Shown here: positions 35,101 to 45,200 of the stretch, in pieces
How positions within the stretch are numbered: the first letter of the stretch is position 1
How the letters are laid out: every line of letters begins with the position of its first letter
Source of the DNA: Pleodorina starrii
Taxonomy: Eukaryota > Chlorophyta > Chlorophyceae > Chlamydomonadales > Volvocaceae
Assembly (NCBI GenBank): GCA_030267565.1
Contig: BRXU01000001.1
Location: 9,837,001-9,901,000 of the forward strand
Length of the DNA: 64,000 nt
Reading direction: 5' to 3'
The notes under the pieces: model-generated
Databases searched by the model: none
The model's input: only the letters and a program-made list of their open reading frames with translations
What the model was told of the DNA's origin: nothing
Made by a program: the position numbers and the translations under genes

Positions 35101-36055
35101 CGGGCGATCTGTGGATGGCGGGTGCCTGGGGCTGTGTGGCTGCCAGCTTTATGGCGGAGGAGCGGGGGGTACCCATGAAGCGAGTGGCGGATCTGCAGGT
35201 GGGTTGGGTTGAGTTGGATTCGTGAATGAGTGAGGGGTGGGGCTCTGTGGGGGTACCGGAATGGTGGTGGAGCCGAGGTGATGGGACGGAGGGCGGTGAC
35301 GTCAGCGAAGGAGCGAGCCTGGGCCCTGCAGTAGTTTACCGACTGGCAGCTCGTGGAGGACTGCCAGCGGCCTGCGCATCGGCTTTCTGGGTTTGGGGGC
35401 CATAAGAAGTGGAGGCGCAGCGTGGGCAGCTTTTTGGGGGCCGGGGGGTTGGGTTGGGTTGGGTTGGGTTGGGTTGGGTTGGGGTGGGGGTTCGTTGGTG
35501 CCGATGTAGTTGAGACTGGTCCTTAAGGCCGACCAGGTTGCGCAGAGGGCCTCGTGGATTGGACTACTTAATGTGTTTGGGCCATGTAGGATTGCCAGTG
35601 CCTACCGATACCTTGCGCCGGCGGAGGGCAAGCGACCCGTCAAGACAGCTTTGGGGGTGGAGGGTGGGGGCACGGAGGCGCGGCGAGGGAGGGAGGCTTG
35701 CTTTTTGCCTCTTTGCCTCTTTGCCTCTTTGCCAAGCTCAATGGCGTTCTTCTTATCTTGCACCTTGCCAAGCATGACCGAGAGTTGCAAATCTTTTTGT
35801 ACGGCGCTTCGACCATGCATGTTCTGGTTGCAGGACCGGGCAGGCGCGCGGCTTGAGGCGCTGCTACCTCGTGTTCAAGCCGTGCATCTTGCGCAGGCGG
35901 GCGTGAGCAGGGAGGCGGCTTGCAACGTCGTGGCTGCGATGTGTTGCGGGAAGGCGCGTCGTCCGGGATGCCGACCGACAGTGCGCGTGCGTGTTGAGGA
36001 GTACTTCGCGTCAAGGCTGGGACTCGCGACTCGCCCTCGTGGTTTGCGCGTTTGA
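32161..36055 (+). CDS. PfkB-family carbohydrate kinase, MAK32-like
   Basis: Exons 32161-32245, 32410-32472, 32901-32935, 33330-33434, 33721-33895, 33985-34113, 34390-34598, 34845-35198 and 35834-36055 total 1377 nt, giving 458 residues plus TGA with all phases consistent. The start VDDIVLPHGETAMEVLGGG followed by GPQTLFGYQLV is the N-terminal substrate and lid region typical of MAK32-like ribokinase-fold proteins. IHPLHPPTTLMRQLRQA and VLSIEPY follow. The C-terminal ATP-binding signature is DVTGCGNAFCGGF, where classical PfkB kinases have GAGD. The Asn in place of the catalytic Asp is, from memory of the family, also seen in MAK32. Substrate unknown. The last exon (DRAGARLEALLPRVQ) is less certain than the rest. 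Confidence 0.8.
32726..32872 (+). repeat. Cluster of family 2 and two family 1 repeats in one intron
   Basis: CGGCCTATACGTGGATACCC at 32730 is followed by two family 1 cores, TTCGCTGCGGTACCGTC (32767-32810) and CTCCGCTGCGGTATCTCC (32835-32872). All are in the sense direction of the intron 32473-32900, the last ending about 28 bp before the acceptor. Confidence 0.8.
34770..34824 (+). repeat. Intronic short repeat, family 1, near full length
   Basis: Reads GGGTCCGTTCGCTAACGCCG, then TCTCCGCTGCGGTATC and TTTTTACACCC. It lies 20 bp before the acceptor of the exon at 34845 in the MAK32-like gene. Confidence 0.8.
35444..35484. repeat. (GGGTT)n microsatellite
   Basis: About seven GGGTT units in the last intron of the MAK32-like gene. 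It is not telomeric in length or unit. Confidence 0.8.
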
Positions 36056-36696
36056 GCGCTGCGGGGTCGCAAGTAGGGCTTTTCGCCTCGTGAGCGGCTT
36101 GCGGGGCATCGCATCCTCTACCCGTACGCAAGATTCCGTCATCGCAGACGGCGAAGCATTTGTGTTTACATCCGTGCAATACGTAGTAGATTACGGAACG
36201 TTGTCGGTATCATATTTGGCCTCCAGTAGCGCAGGGTTTTGCTGGATGGCGGGATGTACGACTGGACGAGCCGATGTATGTCAACCAGGGCACTTCCTCA
36301 CATCCCTCCTTTCTATTGTAGGTGTGAACTATTAAGTGTAGCTTTATTGGAATAACATTCTCTTGGCGGTTATAAAGCGCCGCCATAGATTACTCGACTC
36401 GGTTGCCCACGCGGACAACTGAGCAACCTACACTGCGTGCCTGATTGCGTGCGAGCGGTTCGGTGTGCATTGACTGTGGTTCATTGAGATACGCTTAGAT
36501 GTTACCTCTCATCGCTCTGAACGCCACAACGTGACTTTGCCTTGCGTTGTTCGTGCGCTGAGGGCGGGATGGACCTGTCAAATACACTCTGGCTTTGCTT
36601 CATCTGCGCTGGATTGACCTGTCTTCAAACTCTCCTATCGCAACGCCTGCGGGGCCGAGGACGAGGGTAGGGTCAAGGCGCGGCGTCGTGTCGGCG
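36056..36696. other. Intergenic / 5' region of the 591-residue gene
   Basis: No conserved exon. A TATA-like TATAAAGC is present at 36371. A short frame from ATG 36569 to a TAG near 36668 would act as an upstream ORF if transcribed. Confidence 0.4.
36371..36378 (+). promoter_or_regulatory. TATA-like element
   Basis: TATAAAGC lies 326 bp upstream of the proposed ATG at 36697, in a locally GC-poorer stretch. The assignment rests on position and sequence only. Confidence 0.35.
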
Positions 36697-38472
36697 ATGG
36701 GCGGTGTATTGATAGTGCTGTCGTTATGCTGCTGCTGGCTTGCCGGCTCACAGTCATCTCATATTATGATTTTATCACAGCATCGGCTTTCATCTTGTGA
36801 CAGCGTTGGCATCGAATCCCGCGCTTCCCTGCGCAGGCTAAAGGGCGCCGCGTTTGCATTTGCTCGATTGCGCTGCATAAAGCAGTGCTCGGACATTACT
36901 CCCGAGGCGCACCTAGCTGGTTCATGCCCACAGCTATCGCAGCTGCAAGCGCCGATGATGTGCACGGAAGCGTGCACCGGCGCGACATCCAGCAGCATCA
37001 GTGGTGATTGCAGCTGCAACTGTGATTACGCATCGTCAAGCGGCAATGGTGCGCTTCCGGGCAACGGTCACGTGGTCAGCCCAGTTCGAATCGGTGGCGA
37101 GTCCGCAGTCTGCAGCGATGCCGGCAGCGCGTCAAGCAGTAGTAGTAGCTTACAGTGCGACAGCGATGCGGACAGTGAGGGACGGCGTCCTTCATGCTCT
37201 GCGGAATGCAGCGACGATGACGAGCGTCGCAGCAGCAGCAGCAGCCCCGCACAGACGCTATCCGACGCCGGCTACCCCAAGCCGCTTCGGCCCGCCATCC
37301 GCTTGCCAAAGAGCACCGCTGTATCGCATCCGAAGCTGCCGGCTGACGGGCAGCGCAAAAAGACAAAGAGCGTCACCTTCAACCCCGCTGGCGACATCAT
37401 CTGCTGCCCGCCCACGGAAGACGCCCTCAGCCTGCTTGCTGCCGGCACGCCGTCACTGCCCATCATCACACCGCGGACGCAACGCAACGCCAGCTGTGCC
37501 CCCTCTTCTTCCTCCTCCTCGTCCGCCGCCGCCGTCGTCGGGTCGTCGCCGGCGACTCCTGAGGTCCACCCGGAGGCGATCCCTCGGGCCCGCACGTCAG
37601 AGGAAGCCGCCGCTGCCGCACCAAGACCCACCACCCCTTCCAACCAGCCGGCTGCCCGAGCCACCGCCGCGCCCTCCGGCCCCGTTGGCGAGGCCCCTGC
37701 GGCGCCATCGCTGCCCCCCGCTCCCGCGACCGTCAATACCCCTGCGACCGCCTCGCCTCCCGTCGCCGGCTCGCTTCCCGCCCTGCCCGCCTCGGCCTCG
37801 CCCTCCTGGCGGGCCGCGGGACATGACCGCGCCTCGAGCGGCTTCCTTGTGAGCGTTGACGCGGAGCACGCCGCGGCGCTGGCCCGCGCAGCGGAGGGCC
37901 GCCGGCGGGTGATGGCAGCGCTGGAGGAGGCCAAGTGCCGCCACGCCCATCTGGGTCGCGGCGCGCCGTTGGACGACTGGCCCGCGCCGGCGCCCGCCCA
38001 GCAGCACCACAGGCGGCCGCAGTATCTTTCCAGCGATGGGGAGCGTTCCGTAGGGAGGTTGCCAAACTTGCCGCTGGCGTGTCGTGATCTGGATATGCTG
38101 TCGGTCGGTTACGCCGTGCCCTGCACTGCGGCGGCGCCGCCGCCGCCAGGCGCGCGGCCGCTCTCGGCGCCGACCGCGCCCGCATCCACGCCTACGGCTG
38201 GCACCAGCGGCGTCGGCGCTGGCTGCGCGACGGTGGATGCAGCGGCGCCGAGCGCGGCGGCAGCGGAGCCGGAGGTGGAGGTTTCGGAGTTGCGGCATCG
38301 CGCGAAGGGACTCGGCGGCGGCGCGGGCGGGCTGTGCGGGGGAGGCGTCGCCGCCGCCGCGGCGCTGGGCGGGCTTACGGCGGCTGACCGCATGCGGCTG
38401 GCGGAGGCGATGGCCAAACAGCCGCTGCAGCTGCTTAGCTTGGACGTGGGGGCGAGGGGGTCTGCTGAATGA
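36697..38472 (+). CDS. Low-complexity protein with a PP1-docking-like motif, function unknown
   Basis: Single open frame of 591 residues from the first in-frame ATG; the open frame extends upstream to 36595 without an ATG. The N-terminus GVLIVLSLCCCWLAGSQS is hydrophobic and could be a signal peptide. The middle is Ser-, Ala- and Pro-rich with long Ser runs and would be disordered. The one compact non-repetitive block is KKTKSVTFNPAGDIICCPPT. It contains KSVTF, which fits the RVxF docking consensus for protein phosphatase 1. A second block with more charged and regular composition covers about residues 385-450 (HAAALARAAEGRRRVMAALE). No known domain was recognised. The long open frame with algal-type codon use supports a real gene, but missed introns are possible. 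Confidence 0.55.
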   Translation: MGGVLIVLSLCCCWLAGSQSSHIMILSQHRLSSCDSVGIESRASLRRLKGAAFAFARLRCIKQCSDITPEAHLAGSCPQLSQLQAPMMCTEACTGATSSSISGDCSCNCDYASSSGNGALPGNGHVVSPVRIGGESAVCSDAGSASSSSSSLQCDSDADSEGRRPSCSAECSDDDERRSSSSSPAQTLSDAGYPKPLRPAIRLPKSTAVSHPKLPADGQRKKTKSVTFNPAGDIICCPPTEDALSLLAAGTPSLPIITPRTQRNASCAPSSSSSSSAAAVVGSSPATPEVHPEAIPRARTSEEAAAAAPRPTTPSNQPAARATAAPSGPVGEAPAAPSLPPAPATVNTPATASPPVAGSLPALPASASPSWRAAGHDRASSGFLVSVDAEHAAALARAAEGRRRVMAALEEAKCRHAHLGRGAPLDDWPAPAPAQQHHRRPQYLSSDGERSVGRLPNLPLACRDLDMLSVGYAVPCTAAAPPPPGARPLSAPTAPASTPTAGTSGVGAGCATVDAAAPSAAAAEPEVEVSELRHRAKGLGGGAGGLCGGGVAAAAALGGLTAADRMRLAEAMAKQPLQLLSLDVGARGSAE

Positions 38473-41367
38473 GTCGAGTGGTGGTGTGTGGCCACGTACG
38501 TGTGTCTATGGACAGGTCGGGGTTTGGCAACGCGCGAGTGTCGATCGTTGAGATCAGTGCGGTTGATTATTGCGAAGGGTTTGCGCGCTCGGGCCGGCAA
38601 GCAAAGTTGAAGGAGATGGGGATCCGCCAGGTGCAGGTCATCGGGCCGGCCTTTGCGGAGGACGATGGACGATACTGTTTGTGCAGCTAGCGGACTGAAT
38701 TGGCGGCCCTGGCTTCCCGCCGTTTGGGAGGCTGCCCTGGTCGATGGGGCCTGAAATTGTTGTCTTTGGTGATGTCTAAGGTGTAGATCGGTTCGACGTT
38801 TTCTACGGCTCGTTAAAGCTGGTGATGCGGGATGATGGAAGCCTTGACGAATGCATTAGTTCGTCACGATTGGGGAGCGGCAAGGGGCGGCCATCGAGCC
38901 CATGGTATACCCTGCCGGTGCTGGGCACTGGTGCTCCTGTCGGTGCCTGCAGTGGAGGTGTCACCGGACAAGGCCTTGCTGCTCCGACTGGGCTTCGCTG
39001 CTTTGGGCAGTTTCCACCGGCCCCTGTTCCGGTTTTGGGTTAACATTAGGTCCGCGTTCAGGGAAGGGGTAGCGTAGTGGGAGTATGGGCACATTGGGGC
39101 AGAAGCTAGGACCGCTGAAATGGACTTGTGAATGGAAACCGAGCGGCACATATTGGCGGGCAGTCGTTAGGATAAGCTGTTATGGTTATGGGCGTCGAAT
39201 GGGGGGATTGAACGGGCGGACCGGTGTTGGCCTCAAAAGCTAATTTGACGCCTCTGGGAAATTCCGGGGGTTGACAAACTGGTGTCTTGGCATTTCTGGT
39301 GTTTTTGTTGCTGATGATGATGATGACTGACGGCGATTGCCGGACATTGTTTATTGCGTTTGGCCACCGCAGCGAGCTCGGTGCAATGCTTTTTCTTGAA
39401 CCAAGACCCAGCTTGGGCTTCTTTTATTGAGCGTATTGACGCGGAGTGCTATGGCAGTGGAGCGGCTTGGATTCTGCGCAGTGGGTCTGTGTTCTTCCGG
39501 TGAGTCTGTCGGTGGTTGGTTGTTCTGCCCGAGTATTGAACATGTGTGTGCCACTGTGCCTCTCTGTGTGTACATGTGGTGGCCGTATGGTGAGTTCGCT
39601 GTCCATTTGGATGTGTGTGCGTATGTGTGTCGCAGGAGTTGTAAAGCGTCACCCGACACTGCATCAAGGGCTGTCAGGGCTAGCGAGAGAGCGTTCCCTG
39701 ATTCTCGCGGTGTCGCGGCGGGTTTCGGCGCTTGAGCGGCAGTCATGAAGTCGTTCGTGGCCGGGCTGGACGTCGTAGTTTCGGGGTCTAAGACGACATT
39801 CGAGTGTCGGCCGTTTACTCGTTCACAAGAGCATACTTTTTGGCAAAAGGGAAGGAGACGGGCGGCTGAGGGCTTAAAGCCCGTGATGGAGCGGCGGAGA
39901 AGTGCCGGAACGGCACTCGTTTGTGTTGTAACAGGTGGTGTGCCCCGTAAGCGCAATCTGGGGCCTGGGGGGTGCTGCAACCTCTGCCCTAATGTGAGAT
40001 GTGGGCAGCCTACCATAAACGGCACCAGGTGCGTGTGGTGCGGCATTAAAGCATCGCTGGGCCTCCGCTGGCTCCACTGACACTCTTTCCGGCTCTGTCG
40101 GCCGACTCGCCACTCGACACGGCACAGGGGGCAGCAACTTGGGGTGGTGCTTACACCGGGGGAGCGACCCACACAACTGCCTTGACACACTGCGGTGCCA
40201 TATTCCCACAACTTGCGTGATATGTACATGGTACGATGCTCCAGGACGTCGTTGTTGTGGCAGCAGGTGCGACCGCCGGACCAAAACACAGTACCGGTAG
40301 CAGCAGCCCCGCCACCCGCCGCTCGGTGTTGCATCAGGCACCGTCAAATGCGCCCAATCAACCAAGCTGGGCGCGATGGGCGGCTGGCTGGCGTGCGGCC
40401 CGGCCGGTAAGATACTTGATACTCGTAGCCTTCAGCAGGGGCTGTTCTGCACAGCAGAATCTGCTAAGCAAGCGGATAATGCACCGGTATGTTCGGCCCC
40501 CCTCGCCGCCTCGTCCTCACGAACTCTCCCCGCGTCTTCACAACGTTAGACCTTCAGCTGTAGGTTTCCGCAAACCCCAACCGTGCAACACACACACGCA
40601 CACACAAATGCACAAATGGCCACATCCAAGTGGCACGAACGACATCCAGCAAAATCCATCCCGCCAGATAAGACCTCGGCCGCCTACCGCCATGGATGCT
40701 CGCGCACGCACTCGCTCCCCTCCTGCTAGCCACATCCCGCCAACAACATCACACCGCACAGCCAACCTTCCGTCGGGTTTCTCTCAACGGGTTTCCCTCG
40801 AGGTTCCCTCAAGGGTTCTCCTCCCATTTAGGGTTCCCCGCCAGAACACCGACACCGCTCCTGACACTCGTCGCAGCCATGAGCCCAAACCGTGGAGGGC
40901 TCACGGGCCCATCGGCCCAAGCGAACAGCGACACCCAGCACGGCCGCATCACGGCGGTGGTGGCTCATCCATGCATGGAACCACGTTCGGCCCCCCCATC
41001 AAACTTCAGGTGGATGAACCGCCCTGTTCCCCATAACGATGGTAAAAAAGTTGTGGACCCGGAGGTACTCCCATCCCGGGTCCATCCCATCCCTGCCTGC
41101 AGGTCCGTGGCTCCGCGCCCCGCCATTGCAAACCTGTCGACGGCACGTCCCGACGCCTTGCGGCAGTACCCACCACCTACGCCTGCCGTGTCAGTCCGCT
41201 GCCACGCTGCTGCTGCAGCAGAAGGGCGACGACGCACCGGAGACAACAGCGGAGCCACAAGAGCTCGTCGTCTTCCGCCAACCGCCAACCACCACTCATC
41301 CATGCATACAGACGGCTGCTTGAAACCCCCCGTCCCCTGCCTCTCCGCGCCGCGCAAGACCGCGAGG
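38473..41367. other. Gene-poor region
   Basis: No exon with family resemblance. It is moderately GC-rich with scattered short frames on both strands. The longest plus-strand ATG frame (40696-41802) is open mainly because it runs into the 36-bp repeat array. Confidence 0.5.
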
Positions 41368-41779
41368 CTCCCGACAGCTGCCGCAACACGGCCAAGGGCC
41401 AACCTCCCGACAGCTGCCGCAACACGGCCAAGGGCCAACCTCCCGACAGCTGCCGCAACACGGCCAAGGGCCAACCTCCCGACAGCTGCCGCAACACGGC
41501 CAAGGGCCAACCTCCCGACAGCTGCCGCAACACGGCCAAGGGCCAACCTCCCGACAGCTGCCGCAACACGGCCAAGGGCCAACCTCCCGACAGCTGCCGC
41601 AACACGGCCAAGGGCCAACCTCCCGACAGCTGCCGCAACACGGCCAAGGGCCAACCTCCCGACAGCTGCCGCAACACGGCCAAGGGCCAACCTCCCGACA
41701 GCTGCCGCAACACGGCCAAGGGCCAACCTCCCGACAGCTGCCGCAACACGGCCAAGGGCCAACCTCCCGACAGCTGCCG
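41368..41779. repeat. 36-bp minisatellite, 11 full units plus a partial
   Basis: The unit begins CTCCCGACAGCTGCCGCAAC and continues ACGGCCAAGGGCCAAC. First and last unit starts are 396 bp apart (11 x 36). Being a multiple of three, the array is open in several frames on both strands and would encode a 12-residue repeat (PTAAATRPRANL) on the plus strand. No evidence of translation. Confidence 0.95.
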
Positions 41780-42259
41780 ACTGTGTCCGACCACCTCTTT
41801 GAGGGCCCGGGAGGTCGCATGAGGGCGGCTGCGCCCTGGCCAGCCGCTGCAATGGCGCTGGTCGTCGACCGGCGGCCCCCGGCCCAATCACTGCAATGCA
41901 ACGGTGCAATACCGGTAGGTTGTGGACGTTCGTCACATCCTACCTTCCCTCTCCGCCGCCCAGTCAACGCCCGGCAGCTGGCATCCCACCCCTCCCACCC
42001 ACTCCACCCCTCCCACCGCCCAGCATACACGGCAGCCGCCGCAGAGCTCCGCCCAGCTGGCACCGGCGGTTGAGTGGGCCCAGCCCGTTTTCCGCTTTCC
42101 CTACGCGCTGTGGTCTCACTCATTCTTACCCCGCTCCCAGAGGCGCAGGGCGGCGGGCGCAGGGCCTCTGACGGCGGGAGAGGGGAGAGCACGCCCCGCA
42201 CAGCCACGTGCTGCCCTCGGCTCCCATCCACTTCCCCAGCTGCAAGTCGATTTCCGCCC
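41780..42259. other. 3' flank of the MYND-like gene
   Basis: Probable 3' UTR of the minus-strand MYND-like gene. It is C-rich and no exon was recognised. Confidence 0.45.
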
Positions 42260-45200
42260 CTACCTCCGTGCCCCACCTCGCGCGCCCACGCTGCGCTCTC
42301 CCTTGTGCCCCGCCGTCGCCCGTGTGTGCGCCAGCTGGCAGGCCCGGCAGCAGTACGAAGCGCCGCTGCTGCCCTTGCGCCCCGCCCCCACCAGCCCCGC
42401 CTCGCTGTCGCCCTCCAGTTTGGTGCACCAGGGGTTGGCGCACAGCGGCAGCTGCTGCAGCACCTCCGCCACAACACAGGGAGGCGGCAGCAGGGCCCCC
42501 ACCCGCGCCGCCCACCCGCAGTCGCCCTCGACGCGCTGTAGCCGGGCCAGGTCCTCCGGGCCCGGCTCCCTGCCCGCAGCCACCGCCGGCGCCAGCTCCA
42601 AGAAGTGGCGAATCAAGTCGTCACTGAGGCGGCTGTCACCACCCGCTGCCAGTGCCTCTCGCAGCCAATCCAGCAGCGTTGGCTTCCGAGGACCAGCACT
42701 CCTCACCGGCGCGCGCAGCACGGCTCGCCCCTGGCTGGGGAAGGCAACCACCAGGTGCAGTGCAACCACGGCAATATCCTTGGCAAAGCCCATCCACTCA
42801 GCTGCGCGGCCGTCCGCCATCTGCAGGCTGCTGTATGCCGCCTCCGCCGTGATCTCGATCACTCGCGGCACGTCCACCTCCCGAAGCAGCAGACGCTCCC
42901 AGCTGCTGCTGCCAAACCCCACGGCGCGCAGGCCGGACTTGCCACCGCTGCCGTCCCCAGCGGCCGACGCTGCTGGCAGGAGTGCGGCTGGCCCACCGTC
43001 CGGACCCTCCAGATCCCGGCTGCAGTGCAGGTAGGCGTGCAGCAGCGGAGGCAGCCAGCGTAGCACAGTGAAATAGGCGGACACCGTGAACTGCGGCGAC
43101 CCACATTCAGGGGTACAGCTGAGCCCACGCAGCCAGCGGTATGCAGAGAAGGCTCCCAACAGCGACAGCTGCTGCAGCGGGGGTAGGCTGCGGTCACCGC
43201 CACCATTGCCCTCGCTCTTCCCTCCTGCATTCGCGCCCGCACCAGGCTGGCCGCAACGGCCCCGCGACGTCGACGATGACGGTGCACCCGAATCGCCGAA
43301 ATGGCCGCTGTGGTAGGGCCGCCACCAGTACCTGTCCGCCGTTCCGGACCCGCGCCCAGCCAAATTGTACACCCACAGCGTTGAATCCAGAAATTTGACG
43401 AGCAACGCCGTCGTCTGGTCATCGGTAATGGCGCTCCTCGCGACACGGATCACCTTCCCCAGTGTCACCAGCAGTGCCGCCACCTCGGTCGGATTGCCGT
43501 ACGCCATAAGGCCCACCAGCCCGCCCGTAGAGATCCCCAGCAGCGAGCAGATGCCCTGCAGGACCGGCGCCAGCTGCTGGGGCGAGGCACCGGCGAGGCG
43601 GGCCTCGTTCCGAATGGTGCGCTCCAGCGCGGGCAAGTAGCCGGCGGCCAGGGCGGCGGCCAGGTCCGGGCCGGGCTGAGGCGGCAGGAACTGGGGTCCC
43701 ATGTCTGCAGGCGGCAGAGGAGTTCAAAACTTACGAGAGAGAACATATTAGGAGTATATTCTTGGTTGTTACTCTAGGACTGGGTATGCTGGAAAGTGGC
43801 GGCCGGGCCGTACATGGGGACATAATGGAAATCGGAAAGCATTGTCAGTTCATGCGCTAGAAGTTAGGACAAGAGCTAGGGCTAGGTGGAAAGGGAGGCG
43901 GCCGGACCCAAAGGCGGACTCAGGGGTTTCCCACGCTTGGCACACAGGGGTTGTGGTTGCAACGAAACGCAACTTAAATACTTAGGATAACGATTGTGGT
44001 TGCTTGGACGTGGCCTCGCTACAGTCCTGTTTGCAAAGTATGTATCTCCAGCTACGGGTAACCCAACCAACCCGGCAGCCAAAGCCCATTGCGTGTTACC
44101 GTCCTAGCGCTCACCTTCCGGTGAGACGCCCAGCGGTGGCAGGGGCAGCGCCAACAGAAGCCGCAGCGGAGTCCAAGCGTCGAGTAGCGCCGCGCGCGGC
44201 CTGACGTGTACGGCAGCGTTTGCGGTCTGCACGACAGGTCCCCAAAGCCCCCTGAAGACGCCGTCCGCGCCATCGGGAGTGCGGGCAGCCGCGCAGTGCA
44301 GCGCCGCTGCCGCCATCGCCACGGCGTCTCCCGGCGGTGAGAACCGGCCCTGCACCGCAATGCTCCCGCCGGCAGCAGCTGCTGCTGCTGCTGCTGCCGC
44401 TGCGACCTCCCCTCTGTCCGCTGCCAAGGAGGCGTGGGCAGCGGCCGCTGCCCGCTCGCACACCGCTCGCAGCGCCCGATCGGAGCAAGGCGTCGACCGG
44501 GTGTTGCGCGTCCACCAGCCGAACGCCCGGGCCGCGATATCTGCCCGCAGCCGCAGAGGGCCGCTGGCGGTCCTGGCCCCCCGTGAAGCAGTGCTGCCTC
44601 GCCTGGCCGGCGCGTGCTCGCCGTCGTCCTCCACCTCATACGCCGGCAGCCTCGCTCCAGCCGGCAGTCCGTAGTCGGGCCCGCCGTCCGCCGCGCACAG
44701 CTGGCTCACGACGTGCAGCAACAGGAAGTACTGCACGCAGTCGCCGGCCAGCATCGCGTTCGCCCACACCGCCGTGGGGCGGTCATTCTGCACAGCCGCT
44801 GTGAGCAAATTGTTCACGATACCAACAACCATGCGCAGGATGCCCCGAGCCTGGCCTCGTTCATCCGCTTGGCCGACGACGGCCACCGAGGGTCCTTGGC
44901 CGGCGGGACCGCTTCCGTCGGCAGACACGGCGGCGGCGGCGGCGGCATCAGCGTGCTGCATCATCGGCATCGCCGCGCGGGTCAGGTGCTCCAGAGCCCG
45001 GCTCCGCAGCACGGCGCCGCGCAGCTCGCGTGCGGCAGCATGCGCTTTGGGCTGGCCGGGACACAAATCGGAGATTCCAAAAGCCGATACCAGAGAGTCC
45101 AGGGCCTGTTCGACACCCAACATGGCCTTCATCCGCATTGAACGCTTCAAAATAGCTACCGGCCATATCATAGTGGACGTGATGGGCGGCACCATCGCCG

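Noticed and set aside
39351..40334. Minus-strand frame of 327 codons
   Set aside because: It starts without ATG support, shows no domain and overlaps several equally long frames in an otherwise gene-free stretch.
40696..41936. Frames of about 320-370 codons on both strands through the 36-bp array
   Set aside because: Openness comes from the repeat length being a multiple of three. The flanking parts show no family resemblance and the frames on both strands are equally long.
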